Source: Rhizobacter sp. OV335 (GTDB taxonomy: Bacteria; Pseudomonadota; Gammaproteobacteria; Burkholderiales; Burkholderiaceae_C). From it: 53,739 nucleotides of DNA. Position numbers and translations under genes: made by a program. The stretch spans positions 1 to 53,739 of the forward strand of contig NZ_FRCQ01000038.1 of assembly GCF_900142965.1 (NCBI RefSeq). The letters run 5' to 3'. A model generated the notes under the pieces. The model was not told the DNA's origin. It saw only the letters and a program-made list of their open reading frames with translations, and searched no databases. How positions within the stretch are numbered: position 1 is the stretch's first letter; each line of letters starts with the position of its first letter. Positions 26,723 to 37,308 of the stretch are shown here, in pieces.

Positions 26723-27841
26723 TCAGGCGCCCAGGCGGCTGAGCACCTCGTCGGCCAGCGCGAGGCTGGCCGTCAGCCCCGGCGATTCGATCCCGAACAG
26801 GTTCACCAGCCCCGGCACGCCATGCTCGGCCGGGCCGTCGATGCGGAAATCAGCGGCCGGCTCGCCCGGGCCGACGAGCTTCGGCCGCACGCCGCTGTAG
26901 GCCGGCTGCAGCGCGCCGTCGGGCAGCGCCGGCCAGTAGCGGCGCACTTCGGCGTAGAAGGCGTCGGCGCGCGAGGGGTCCACCGTGTAGTCGATCGGGT
27001 CTTGCGTGTCGTCAGCCAGCCAGTGCACGTCCGGGCCGAAACGCGCTTGCCCGCCCAGGTCCAGCGTCAGGTGCACGCCCAGGCCGGCGCGCTGCGGCAA
27101 CGGGTAGATCAGGCGCGAGAACGGCGCGCGGCCGGCCAGCGAGAAATAGTTGCCCTTGCAGAAGCGGCCCGTCGGTCGGGCGGATGACGGCAGGCCGGCG
27201 GTCGACTGCGCGAGTGCAGGTGCCCACAGCCCTGTGGCGTTGACGACGATGCGGGCCGCCAACGCCATCGGCTGATCGCCACCGACCTCGATGACGTGCT
27301 CGCCTGGAAATGCGCGCACCGCCTGCGCCGGCGAGGCCAGCGCCACCATGCCGCCGTGCCGCTCCAGGTCGCCCTGCAGCGCCAGCATCAGCCCGTGGCT
27401 GTCGATGAGGCCGGTCGACGGCGACCACAGCGCCGCCAGGCAGGTGAGCGCCGGCTCCATCGCCCGCGCCTGCGCCGCATCGAGCAGCACGAGGTCGTCG
27501 ACGCCGTTCGCCGCGGCCTGCGCCTGCAAGGCCTGCAGCCCGGGCAGTTGCTCCGCGTCGGTCGCCACCAGCAGCTTGCCGCAGCGGCGGTGCGCCACGC
27601 CGTGCGATTCGCAGAACGCGTAGAGCTGACGCTTGCCGTTGACGCACAACCGCGCCTTCAGCGAGCCCGCCGGGTAGTAGAGCCCCGCGTGGATCACCTC
27701 GCTGTTGCGCGAGCTGATGCCGGTGCCGATGGCGATCTCGCGTTCGAGCACCAGCGTCTCGAGCCCCCGCATCGCGAGCGCACGCGCCACCGCCAGCCCG
27801 ACGACCCCGGCCCCCACCACGACTGCTTCGACACGGTCCAT
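26723..27841 (-). CDS. FAD-dependent oxidoreductase, L-2-hydroxyglutarate dehydrogenase (LhgO)-like
   Basis: A 372-residue DAO-superfamily flavoprotein. The FAD-binding Rossmann motif [16 protein letters not shown] is at the N-terminus, followed by [24 protein letters not shown], which is typical of L-2-hydroxyglutarate dehydrogenases. [19 protein letters not shown] and [17 protein letters not shown] also fit. The likely reaction is oxidation of L-2-hydroxyglutarate to 2-oxoglutarate with a quinone acceptor, although substrate assignment within this family is not certain. Convergent with bpt (three bases apart). Confidence 0.85.
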   Translation of the reverse strand: MDRVEAVVVGAGVVGLAVARALAMRGLETLVLEREIAIGTGISSRNSEVIHAGLYYPAGSLKARLCVNGKRQLYAFCESHGVAHRRCGKLLVATDAEQLPGLQALQAQAAANGVDDLVLLDAAQARAMEPALTCLAALWSPSTGLIDSHGLMLALQGDLERHGGMVALASPAQAVRAFPGEHVIEVGGDQPMALAARIVVNATGLWAPALAQSTAGLPSSARPTGRFCKGNYFSLAGRAPFSRLIYPLPQRAGLGVHLTLDLGGQARFGPDVHWLADDTQDPIDYTVDPSRADAFYAEVRRYWPALPDGALQPAYSGVRPKLVGPGEPAADFRIDGPAEHGVPGLVNLFGIESPGLTASLALADEVLSRLGA

Positions 27842-27881
27842 GCGGCATTGTCGCCAGACCGTGGCAATGCCGCGGTGAAGC

Positions 27882-28241
27882 TCAGTGCGGACCGCGCGCC
27901 GGCGTCACGTCCACCAGGTGGCGCAGCTGCCGCTGCAAACGGATCTCGCCCGGCCGCTGCAGTTCGTCGCACAGGTCTTCCAGCTGCGACTTCAGCCGGC
28001 CGAAGGCCTGCGGCGCCATCAGGCACTGCAGCCCGTGCGGGCACTCCAGGCCGTCGGTGAGGCAGTCGGCCTTGTCGGCGCAGCCCAGCCGCTCGTCGGC
28101 GATGAAGCGGCGGATCAGTGCCATCGCGCCGTCGACATCGCTGGCCAGCACCGCGTGCCGCAGTTGCAGGGCCATCTCGAGCCCACTGAAAACAGCGGAG
28201 TCGTCCGTGCTTGCGACGGTCGTTGCCATTGATGCACTCAT
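27882..28241 (-). CDS. Small hypothetical protein with four evenly spaced cysteines
   Basis: A 119-residue soluble protein without known domain. The middle has [20 protein letters not shown], four Cys spaced C-x5-C-x6-C-x5-C, which could hold zinc or an iron-sulfur cluster. The N-terminal half and the C-terminus look helical. It lies between lhgO and xylA on the same strand, 73 bases after xylA; membership of the xylose operon is possible. Function unknown. Confidence 0.65.
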   Translation of the reverse strand: MSASMATTVASTDDSAVFSGLEMALQLRHAVLASDVDGAMALIRRFIADERLGCADKADCLTDGLECPHGLQCLMAPQAFGRLKSQLEDLCDELQRPGEIRLQRQLRHLVDVTPARGPH

Positions 28242-28314
28242 GCGCGCTCCAGGTCGGAAACACGCTGAGTGGCAGGTCGGGGCGTTCCAGTTCCCTGGCC
28301 CGCCCCCCGAAGGA

Positions 28315-29628
28315 TCAGACGTAGCGGTTCAGCAGGTTCTCCATCGCCTCCTGGCGGCCGGACTTCGGCTGCACGTCGGTGTTGCGGTCCAGCACGCGCT
28401 GGGCCACCGCGTCCAGCGTCAGCTCGCCCTTGATCACCTGCTGGCCGAACGCACCGCGCCAGCCGGCGTAGCGCTGCTGCACCGCCGATTCGAGCCGGCC
28501 TTCCTGGATCATCCGCTCGGCTGCCAGCAGCGCGCGGGCGCACAGGTCCATCGCACCGACGTGGCCGTGGAACAGGTCTTCGGCATCGATCGACTGGCGC
28601 CGCACCTTGGCGTCGAAGTTCAGGCCGCCGCTGGTGAAGCCGCCGGCGCGCTGGATGTGGAACATCGCGAGCGCCATCTCCGGCAGGTTGTTCGGGAACT
28701 GGTCGGTGTCCCAGCCGCACTGCATGTCGCCGCGGTTCATGTCGACCGAACCGAAGATGCCGAGCGCCGCCGCGGTGGCGATCTCGTGCTCGAAGCTGTG
28801 GCCCGACAGCGTGGCGTGGTTGGCCTCGATGTTGACCTTCACGTCGTTCTCGAGGCCATAGGTCTTCAGGAAGCCGTAGACGGTGGCGACGTCGAAGTCG
28901 TACTGGTGCTTGGTCGGCTCGCGCGGCTTCGGCTCGATCAGGATCGGGCCCTTCAGCCCGATCTTGTGCTTGTGGTCGACCGCCATCGCGAGCAGCCGGC
29001 CCATCTGCTGCAGCTCCGATTTCAGGTCGGTGTTCAGCAAGGTCTCGTAGCCCTCGCGGCCGCCCCACATCACGTAGTTGGCACCGCCCAGCCGCACGGT
29101 GGCGTCCATCGCCTCCTTGACCTGCAGCGCCGCCATCGCGAACACCTCGGGGTCGGGGTTGGTCGCCGCGCCCGACATGAAGCGCCGGTGCGAGAACAGG
29201 TTGGCCGTGCCCCACAGCAGCTTCACGCCGGTGGCCTGCTGCTTCTCGCCGAGCAGGTCGACGGTGCGGCGCAGCCATTCGACGCTTTCACGCGGCGTGC
29301 TGCCTTCGGCGACCACGTCGCGGTCGTGGAAGCAGTAGTACGGGATGCCGAGCTTGCTGAAGAAATCGAACGCGACGTCGGCCTTCACGCGCGCCTGCTC
29401 GAGCGGATCGGCGATCTGGTGCCACGGGCGTTGGAAGCTGTCGCCACCGAACGGATCGCGGCCGTCCCACACGAAGCTGTGCCAGTAGCAGGCAGCGAAG
29501 CGCAGCTGCTCTTCCATCCGCTTGCCGAGCACGACGCGGTCCTTGTCGTACCAATGGAAGGCGAGCGGGTTGTCGCTCTCCGGGCCTTCGTACTTGATCG
29601 GCGCGATGCCTTTGAAGAATTCGGTCAT
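28315..29628 (-). CDS. xylA: Xylose isomerase
   Basis: A 437-residue enzyme, standard length for class II XylA, converting D-xylose to D-xylulose. Visible signatures: [28 protein letters not shown] (catalytic His), [25 protein letters not shown] with metal ligands, and [23 protein letters not shown] good AGGAG lies eight bases before ATG 29628. It follows xylB by 21 bases in one operon controlled by the divergent ROK regulator. Confidence 0.97.
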   Translation of the reverse strand: MTEFFKGIAPIKYEGPESDNPLAFHWYDKDRVVLGKRMEEQLRFAACYWHSFVWDGRDPFGGDSFQRPWHQIADPLEQARVKADVAFDFFSKLGIPYYCFHDRDVVAEGSTPRESVEWLRRTVDLLGEKQQATGVKLLWGTANLFSHRRFMSGAATNPDPEVFAMAALQVKEAMDATVRLGGANYVMWGGREGYETLLNTDLKSELQQMGRLLAMAVDHKHKIGLKGPILIEPKPREPTKHQYDFDVATVYGFLKTYGLENDVKVNIEANHATLSGHSFEHEIATAAALGIFGSVDMNRGDMQCGWDTDQFPNNLPEMALAMFHIQRAGGFTSGGLNFDAKVRRQSIDAEDLFHGHVGAMDLCARALLAAERMIQEGRLESAVQQRYAGWRGAFGQQVIKGELTLDAVAQRVLDRNTDVQPKSGRQEAMENLLNRYV

Positions 29629-29649
29629 GGCTATGTCTCCTGGTGAGGG

Positions 29650-31122
<1,473 letters not shown>

Positions 31123-31165
31123 GGCAAGCGGCGGCGCAAAGCCGTGAGGAGCAACGCCCGCCACT

Positions 31166-31182
31166 TTAGTTCATCGGACAAA
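31166..31182. promoter_or_regulatory. Possible operator for the ROK xylose regulator
   Basis: An imperfect inverted repeat, TTAGTTC-ATC-GGACAAA (five of seven positions pair), lies in the 123-base divergent interval between xylB and the ROK gene. The stretch is AT-rich compared with its surroundings. It is the only palindrome I see there. Confidence 0.35.
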
Positions 31183-31245
31183 CAAAATACACCACTCGCT
31201 TTCCCGAAGGCGGATCGGGGCGGGTCGGTGGCGACAATGCGCCGC

Positions 31246-32349
31246 ATGACACTCACCGGCGACCAGCACCTTGTCAAACGCATCAACCGCATGGCGCTGG
31301 TGCGCCTGCTGCGCGAGGAGCCCGGGCTGTCGCGGGCCGATCTGTCCACGCACAGCGGGCTGACCAAGTCGACCATCAGCATCCTCGCGAAGGAGTTGAT
31401 CGACGAGGGCTGGCTGCTGGAAGAAGAAGCCCAGCACACCGGCAGCCTGGGGCGGCGGCCGAAGCCGCTGCGGCTGAACAGCCAGCGGCTGGCGCTGATC
31501 GGTGCCGAGCTCGGCATCGACGCGATCCAGACCGCCGCCGTCACGATCAATGGCGAGGTGATCGAGTCGCAGCGCACGCCGCTGCGCTCGCTCGAGCCGC
31601 AGCAGGCCTGCCATCAGCTGATAGCGCAGGTGCTGTCGCTCGCGGCCGAGGTCAAGGAGCGCCACTACCGGCTGATGGGCATCGGCGTCGGGCTGCCCGG
31701 CGCGGTGGACGAGCGGGCCGGCGTGCTGAAGTTCGCGCCCAACATCGGCTGGCGCGACGTGGAGCTGGGCAAGCGGCTGTCGGGCGAGGCGGCGGCCGCG
31801 GGCCTGGACGTGCCGATCTACTACCAGAACGAGGCCGACCTGGCGGCGATCGGCGAGTTCGAATTCGGCGAGGGGCCGGCCGACGATCCGCTGATCTTCC
31901 TGAGCTGCGGCATCGGCGTTGGCGCGGGGATCGTGCTGAACGACCGGCTGTTCAGCGGCGCGAGCGGGCTGGCCGGCGAGATCGGGCACACCATCCTGCA
32001 GATGGGCGGGCCGATGTGTTCCTGCGGGCGGCGCGGCTGCGCCGAGGCCTTGATCGGGGCGCGGCACATCGCGACGCCCGAGGATGCGGCGCGCGCCGGG
32101 GCCTACCTCGGCGTGCTGATCCAGAACGTGTGGATGACCTTCAACCCGACGGTGATCGTGCTCGGCGGCGAGACGGTCGAACGCGGTGCCGAGTTCCTCG
32201 ACCCGGCGCTGTCGGCGGTGCAGCAGTTCGCGGCGGAAGCGGGGATCGCGCCGCCGCAGATCCGCATCGCGCGGTATGGGTCACTGGCGACGGCCGTGGG
32301 CGGCGCCGCGTATGTCTTGCACTGCATGCTCAGGCCGATCTACGGCTGA
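31246..32349 (+). CDS. xylR: ROK family transcriptional regulator of xylose genes (XylR-like)
   Basis: A 367-residue repressor-type ROK protein. The N-terminal winged helix (about 10-70) reads NRMALVRLLREEPGLSRADLS and GLTKSTISILAKELI. The ROK domain follows with GVGLPGAVDE, FLSCGIGVGAGIV, GLAGEIGHT and the zinc motif CSCGRRGCAE. Compared with the usual ROK layout, the stretch between CAEAL and the next helix (AGAYLGVLIQNV) is unusually short, suggesting an in-frame loss of some tens of residues. Divergent from xylBA, so its role as their regulator is a safe inference. ATG 31237 is an alternative start. Confidence 0.9.
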   Translation: MTLTGDQHLVKRINRMALVRLLREEPGLSRADLSTHSGLTKSTISILAKELIDEGWLLEEEAQHTGSLGRRPKPLRLNSQRLALIGAELGIDAIQTAAVTINGEVIESQRTPLRSLEPQQACHQLIAQVLSLAAEVKERHYRLMGIGVGLPGAVDERAGVLKFAPNIGWRDVELGKRLSGEAAAAGLDVPIYYQNEADLAAIGEFEFGEGPADDPLIFLSCGIGVGAGIVLNDRLFSGASGLAGEIGHTILQMGGPMCSCGRRGCAEALIGARHIATPEDAARAGAYLGVLIQNVWMTFNPTVIVLGGETVERGAEFLDPALSAVQQFAAEAGIAPPQIRIARYGSLATAVGGAAYVLHCMLRPIYG

Positions 32350-32359
32350 GCGCAGACGC

Positions 32360-32614
32360 TCAAGCGTGCAGCTTGTCCCAATAGGACGCTGCCTTGCCGA
32401 CCCAGCTGCAGTAGTGCGGGTCGTTCAGCGCATAGAACGGAATCCCGCGCGAGACGAATTTCTCGACCTCGTTGCCCAGCGAACGGTCGCCGGCCGGCAG
32501 CCGCTCGACCTCGACCTCCAGCGCGTGCAGTGCGATCGCGCGCTGCATCGGGTTCGGTGCCATCAGGTGGCGGCGCAGGGTCTGCGAGTCGACGACAGAG
32601 GTTTCGAGGTCCAT
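32360..32614 (-). CDS. Small conserved-looking hypothetical protein
   Basis: An 84-residue soluble protein with no known domain. The C-terminal half, FVSRGIPFYALNDPHYCSWVGKAASYWDKLHA split across a helix-turn, is rich in aromatic residues. Start ATG 32614, stop ten bases from the end of the ROK gene on the other strand. Codon use is consistent with a gene. Function unknown. Confidence 0.6.
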   Translation of the reverse strand: MDLETSVVDSQTLRRHLMAPNPMQRAIALHALEVEVERLPAGDRSLGNEVEKFVSRGIPFYALNDPHYCSWVGKAASYWDKLHA

Positions 32615-32791
32615 TCAAGGCTCCAACAACATTCGGAAGAGGTTCGTGCAAGTTCGGCCGTTTTGCAGCCGGCTTGAGGAACCCCATGTGCTCAAGTGCG
32701 CAGAAGTCTTCCATGCGCGCCTGTTACGTGACCGTGTTGCGGGTAACAGCGTGTTGAAGTGCGCGCGGGTGCGACGCAGTTCACGCTCGGG

Positions 32792-32835
32792 CATCCCCCA
32801 CATTGGGGATGGGCGCGCTGTCACGCGTTCGATGT
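32792..32835 (+). promoter_or_regulatory. Hairpin and weak Pho-box-like half site before pstS
   Basis: CATCCCC (32792-32798) and GGGGATG (32805-32811) form a perfect seven-base stem. Next, CTGTCAC at 32818-32824 matches one half of a PhoB box, but the second half (TCGATGT) is poor. If PhoB binds here, ATG 32832 lies inside the site and GTG 32874 would be the true start of the protein. Confidence 0.25.
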
Positions 32836-33935
32836 ATCGTCGCGCCCTCGCAGTAACCAACGGCTTTTCCGAAGTGACCACCATCCGCCTTCGCCATGCC
32901 GCCCTCGCCGGCCTGATCTCCCTCCTCGCCTTCGCCACCACGAACGCGTTCGCGCAGGTGCGCGGCATCGGCGCTTCGTTCCCGTCGAAGGTCTACGAGC
33001 GCTGGGCCAAGACGTATGAGCAGCAGAACGCCGGTGCCGCCGTGAGCTACAAGGCGACCGGCTCGGGCGACGGCGTCAAGCAGATCAGCGCGCACGCGGT
33101 CGACTTCGGCGGCAGCGACACGCCCTTGCCTGCCGACGAGCTGACCAAGCGCAAGCTGGTGCAGGTGCCGATGCTGATCGGCGGCATCGTGCCGGTGGTG
33201 AAGCTGCCGGGCATCGGCGCGAACCGGCTGCAGTTGTCCGGCGAGCTGCTGGCCGACATCATGGCCGCGCGCATCGCGAAGTGGAACGATGCGCGCATCG
33301 CGGCGCAGAACCCGGGCATTGCGTTGCCGGCGCTGCGCATCCAGCGCATCGTGCGCGCGGACCGCTCGGGCACCACCGAGGGCTTCACGCGCTACCTGTC
33401 GGAGGTGTCACCCGCCTTCAAGACCGAGATCGGCGCGAGCCAGGCGCCGAAGTGGCCGGGCCAGGTCACCACGGCCGAGGGCAACGACGGCATGGTGAAG
33501 GCGCTCGACGGTGCCGAGGGTGGCATCGCCTACGTCAGCTACGACCGCGTCGTGAAGGACGAGCTCGCGGCGGTGCGGCTGGTCAACGGCTCGGGCGTCG
33601 CGGTGGCCGCGTCGGAAGCGGGCTTTCGCGCGGCGATCCTCGACAGCGATGTCTCGCGCAGCGGCAACGACCTCGCGTCGCTGATGAACCGGCCGGCCAG
33701 CGGCGCGTGGCCGATCACGCAGACCAGCTTCGTGCTGTTCGACGCCGAACCGGCCGATGCCGACCGCGCCGCGCAAGGCATGCGCTTCCTCTACTGGTGC
33801 CTGATGCATGGCGACGACCTGACACGCGGCACCGGCTTCGCGCCGCTGCCGGTGAACCTGCAGGCCCGGTTGACGGCGCGCTTCGCCGGTGTTCGAGCGA
33901 AGGATGGCCGTGCGCCGCAGTACATGAATTTCTAG
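32832..33935 (+). CDS. pstS: Phosphate ABC transporter substrate-binding protein PstS
   Basis: A periplasmic phosphate-binding protein (367 residues from ATG 32832; 353 from GTG 32874). The signal peptide is RHAALAGLISLLAFATTNAFA. The mature part has the PstS pattern: GIGASFPSKVYERW, YKATGSGDGVKQI, DFGGSDTPL, and RIVRADRSGTTEGFTRYLS. GTG 32874 gives a signal peptide of normal length and is probably the true start, but neither codon has a clear RBS. No pstC, pstA or pstB follows; the gene is alone and is followed by the palindromic element. ppk2 and pit are nearby. Confidence 0.92.
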   Translation: MYRRALAVTNGFSEVTTIRLRHAALAGLISLLAFATTNAFAQVRGIGASFPSKVYERWAKTYEQQNAGAAVSYKATGSGDGVKQISAHAVDFGGSDTPLPADELTKRKLVQVPMLIGGIVPVVKLPGIGANRLQLSGELLADIMAARIAKWNDARIAAQNPGIALPALRIQRIVRADRSGTTEGFTRYLSEVSPAFKTEIGASQAPKWPGQVTTAEGNDGMVKALDGAEGGIAYVSYDRVVKDELAAVRLVNGSGVAVAASEAGFRAAILDSDVSRSGNDLASLMNRPASGAWPITQTSFVLFDAEPADADRAAQGMRFLYWCLMHGDDLTRGTGFAPLPVNLQARLTARFAGVRAKDGRAPQYMNF

Positions 33936-33963
33936 TCGCGTCGCGTCGCGTTGCGTTGCGCGT

Positions 33964-34475
33964 CGCGCGGGGGGTGAGGGGATGGGCTGGCGGCTCATGC
34001 CGGGGCGGTCGGCCCGGGGGCCGACTCCACGAAGAAGCTCGGCTTTGGGGATGCATCGGCAAACTCCCTCCACTCACTTCGTTCGTTGTGGTCAAACAGT
34101 GCCGATGAGTAAGTCCACGAAGCGCGCTGGCGCACACCACCCCCAAAGCCGATCTTCTCCGTCGCCCCAGAAATCGCCCCCAGCCCATCCCCTCACCCCC
34201 CGCGCGAAACACCAGCGCTCTTGTTGGGGGGAAAAGATTGAAGTGACCGACGAACGGGCGGGCGCTCGCATGCTTGTCGATCACTTCAGTCTTTTCCCCC
34301 AAACACAGGGGGGCGGTGCCCAAAGGCGCGTGGGGGGAGGCCGTGGAGCGCCAATCAGGGCGGGTCGCCGGAGCTGGCTGATTTCATGGCCCGCGTGCGC
34401 AGCACGCTTCGTGAACTGACTGTCGCCGACTGTTTGACCACAACGAACGAAGTGAGTGGCGGGAGTTTCGGCGAC
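33964..34475. repeat. Large palindromic intergenic element, copy 1
   Basis: This fills most of the 648-base gap between pstS and ppk2. It contains three nested inverted repeats: a perfect 27-base pair (33964-33990 with 34180-34206), a perfect 30-base pair (34071-34100 with 34429-34458), and a third hairpin around AAAAGATTGAAGTGA near 34222 and TCACTTCAGTCTTTT near 34280. A related copy begins eight bases after tpsA at 53242. Short CGTCG/TTGCG tandem bases at 33936-33966 precede it. No credible gene lies inside. Confidence 0.85.
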
Positions 34476-34503
34476 GGGCCATGAAATCAGACAGCGGAGG
34501 GAA

Positions 34504-34530
34504 GTCCTCGCCCCCGCCAGGGGCGAGGAC
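34504..34530. repeat. Perfect hairpin after ppk2
   Basis: GTCCTCGCCCC (34504-34514) pairs perfectly with GGGGCGAGGAC (34520-34530) around five bases. It lies 54 bases past the ppk2 stop on the minus strand and may act as its terminator. It resembles the CTCGCCC hairpin at 76-93. Confidence 0.5.
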
Positions 34531-34583
34531 CGACCCGACCGGCGCGCCACGGCCTCCCCCCACGCGCCTTTGCGACGCAGAGC

Positions 34584-35480
34584 TCAGTACACCTCCGGCA
34601 CGATCATCTCGTCAGGCACCGGCTGCCGGAAGTAATCGTCGTGCCGCACCCGCTGCGGCAACTCGATCGGCGCATGCGCCACCTCGCCATACGGCAGTTG
34701 CCCCAGCAGATGCGCGATGCAATTGAGCCGCGCCTTCTTCTTGTCGACCGCCTGCACCACCCACCACGGCGCCTCGGGAATGTGCGTGCGCTCCAGCATG
34801 ATCTCCTTGGCCTTGGTGTAGTCCTCCCAGCGGCGGCGCGACTCCAGGTCCATCGGGCTCAGCTTCCACTGCTTCAGCGGATCATGGATGCGGCCCAGGA
34901 AGCGCAGGTGCTGCTCCTCGTCGGTGATCGAGAACCAGTACTTCAGCAGCACGATGCCCGAACGCACCAGCATCTTCTCGAACTCGGGCACGGTGCGGAA
35001 GAACTCCTCGTACTCGTCGTCGCTGCAGAAGCCCATCACCCGCTCGACGCCGGCGCGGTTGTACCAGCTGCGGTCGAACAGCACGATCTCGCCGGCCGCC
35101 GGCAGGTGCGTCGCATAGCGCTGGAAATACCACTGCGTGCGCTCGCGGTCGTTCGGGGCCGGCAGCGCCGCGACGCGGCACACCCGCGGGTTCAGCCGCT
35201 GCGTGATGCGCTTGATCACGCCACCCTTGCCGGCCGCATCGCGCCCCTCGAACAGGATCACCACCTTCTGGCGCGTGCCGACCACCCAATCCTGCAGCTT
35301 CACCAGCTCGCCCTGCAGCCGGAACAGCTCGCGGAAGTAGCTGCGGCGCGCTTCACGATCGGACGGCGTGCCGTCGGGGTCGCGGTCCTCGATCTCCAGC
35401 TCGAGCTCCTCGTCGTAGCTGTCCATCAGGTCGCGGTGGATGCGCTGCATCCACTCGTCTTGCTCGGGGTTCACGCTCAT
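34584..35480 (-). CDS. ppk2: Polyphosphate kinase 2
   Basis: A 298-residue PPK2-family kinase that transfers phosphate between polyphosphate and nucleoside diphosphates or monophosphates. Walker A GRDAAGKGG (about 89-97), the lid and NPRVCRVAAL segment, Walker B FDRSWYNRAGVE, and RIHDPLKQWKLSPMDLESR are all present. The single PPK2 domain and the length match class I enzymes, which favour making GTP or ATP from polyphosphate. It is divergent from pit, with a Pho box in the interval. Confidence 0.94.
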   Translation of the reverse strand: MSVNPEQDEWMQRIHRDLMDSYDEELELEIEDRDPDGTPSDREARRSYFRELFRLQGELVKLQDWVVGTRQKVVILFEGRDAAGKGGVIKRITQRLNPRVCRVAALPAPNDRERTQWYFQRYATHLPAAGEIVLFDRSWYNRAGVERVMGFCSDDEYEEFFRTVPEFEKMLVRSGIVLLKYWFSITDEEQHLRFLGRIHDPLKQWKLSPMDLESRRRWEDYTKAKEIMLERTHIPEAPWWVVQAVDKKKARLNCIAHLLGQLPYGEVAHAPIELPQRVRHDDYFRQPVPDEMIVPEVY

Positions 35481-35525
35481 GGTGTGTACGGTGCAACACC
35501 CACATGACGGGGGCGTGACAGAAAA

Positions 35526-35543
35526 CCGTCACGCGGCTGTCAC
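35526..35543 (+). promoter_or_regulatory. Pho box upstream of pit
   Basis: CCGTCAC-GCGG-CTGTCAC is a direct repeat of two seven-base PhoB half sites separated by four bases, the canonical layout. It reads toward pit, whose ATG is 22 bases on. It is 46 bases upstream of the ppk2 start but in reverse orientation for that gene. Confidence 0.6.
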
Positions 35544-35565
35544 GGTGCAGTCGGACGATCCCGCC

Positions 35566-37173
35566 ATGAACACCACCACCGCCGGATCTCTGCCGCCGTC
35601 GCCATCACGCCCCTCGCTGGACCGCAAGCCCGGCCCGCTGACGGCGATCCTGTTCATCGGCCTGCTCGCCGCCGGCCTGCTGTTCACCGGCTACAGCCTG
35701 GTCGGCGACATCAGCGAGGCCGGCGCGATCGTCACCACCTGGCTGCCCTTCCTGCTGCTGGGCGTGGCGCTGCTGATCGCGCTCGGCTTCGAGTTCGTCA
35801 ACGGCTTCCACGACACCGCGAACGCGGTCGCGACCGTCATCTACACCCACTCGATGCCGCCGAACATCGCGGTGATCTGGTCCGGCTTCTTCAACTTCCT
35901 CGGCGTGCTGGTGTCCAGCGGCGCCGTCGCCTTCGGCATCATCTCGCTGCTGCCGGTCGAGCTGATCCTGCAGGTCGGCTCGGGCGCCGGCTTCGCGATG
36001 GTGTTCGCGCTGCTGATCGCCGCGATCGTCTGGAACCTCGGCACCTGGTGGCTCGGCCTGCCGGCCTCGTCGTCGCACACGCTGATCGGCTCGATCATCG
36101 GCGTGGGCATCGCCAACGCGCTGATGCACGGCCGCGACGGCACCAGCGGCGTCGACTGGGCACAGGCCACCAAGGTCGGCTACTCGCTGCTGTTGTCGCC
36201 GCTGGTGGGCTTCGGCTGCGCGGCGCTGCTGCTGCTCGCGCTGCGCGCCTTCGTGAAGAACCGCGCGCTCTACGAAGAGCCAAAAGGCAACAAGCCGCCG
36301 CCGTGGTGGATCCGCAGCCTGCTGGTGCTGACCTGCACCGGCGTGTCGTTCGCGCACGGCTCGAACGACGGCCAGAAGGGCATGGGGCTGATCATGCTGA
36401 TCCTGGTCGGCACGGTGCCGATGGCCTATGCGCTGAACCGCGCGATGCCGGTCGACCAGGTCACCCAGTTCGTCGCGATGGCGCAGGCCACGCAAAGCTC
36501 GCTGGTGCGAGGCCATGCGGTTGCCACGCCGGCCGATCCGCGCAAGGTGCTGTCCGACTACGTGCGCACCAAGGCGCTGACGCCTGAGGTCGTACCGGCC
36601 CTCGCCGAGATGGCCGGCAGCATCGGCCGCCAAGTCAAGCAGCACGGCTCGCTGGCGCGCGTGCCTGCCGAGGTGGTCGCGAATGTGCGTAACGATATGT
36701 ACATCGCATCGGAGGCGATCCGCTTCCTCGACAAGGCCGACGGCACCGGTTTCGACGCCGATGCGCGCGCCAACCTGAAGGCCTTCAAGAAGCAGATCGA
36801 CGACGCGACCAAGTTCATCCCGTTGTGGGTCAAGGTGGCGGTCGCGATCGCGCTCGGCCTGGGCACGATGGTCGGCTGGAAGCGCATCGTGGTCACCGTC
36901 GGCGAGAAGATCGGCAAGACCCATCTCACCTATGCGCAAGGGGCGTCGGCCGAGCTGGTGGCGATGCTCACGATCGGCGCGGCCGACGTGTACGGCCTGC
37001 CGGTCTCGACCACGCACGTGCTGTCGTCGGGCGTGGCCGGCACGATGGCGGCCAACCGCTCGGGCCTGCAGATGTCGACCATCCGCAACCTGCTGATGGC
37101 CTGGGTGCTGACGCTGCCGGCGGCGATCCTGCTGTCCGGCTCGCTGTACTGGCTGTTCACGCATCTCTTCTGA
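35566..37173 (+). CDS. pit: Low-affinity inorganic phosphate transporter (Pit family)
   Basis: A 535-residue inner-membrane symporter of phosphate (as metal-phosphate) with proton. The two PHO4 signature repeats are clear: GFEFVNGFHDTANAVATVIYT with GLPASSSHTLIGSIIGVG, and SFAHGSNDGQKGMG with YGLPVSTTHVLSSGVAGTM. A soluble loop of about 180 residues lies between the halves. About ten to twelve membrane helices. The Pho box just upstream suggests induction on phosphate starvation, which is not typical for PitA in E. coli. Confidence 0.95.
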   Translation: MNTTTAGSLPPSPSRPSLDRKPGPLTAILFIGLLAAGLLFTGYSLVGDISEAGAIVTTWLPFLLLGVALLIALGFEFVNGFHDTANAVATVIYTHSMPPNIAVIWSGFFNFLGVLVSSGAVAFGIISLLPVELILQVGSGAGFAMVFALLIAAIVWNLGTWWLGLPASSSHTLIGSIIGVGIANALMHGRDGTSGVDWAQATKVGYSLLLSPLVGFGCAALLLLALRAFVKNRALYEEPKGNKPPPWWIRSLLVLTCTGVSFAHGSNDGQKGMGLIMLILVGTVPMAYALNRAMPVDQVTQFVAMAQATQSSLVRGHAVATPADPRKVLSDYVRTKALTPEVVPALAEMAGSIGRQVKQHGSLARVPAEVVANVRNDMYIASEAIRFLDKADGTGFDADARANLKAFKKQIDDATKFIPLWVKVAVAIALGLGTMVGWKRIVVTVGEKIGKTHLTYAQGASAELVAMLTIGAADVYGLPVSTTHVLSSGVAGTMAANRSGLQMSTIRNLLMAWVLTLPAAILLSGSLYWLFTHLF

Positions 37174-37308
37174 CACGCGTTCCGACACGCACACACCCCT
37201 TCGGGCGACCCGGCGAAGGGCGGATTCGCCCAAACGGGTGGTTTGCCTCGCGCACGCTCAGCGCATACGATGCGCGCTTGCTTGAGCGTCGATGAGGCAT
37301 CCCCTGCG

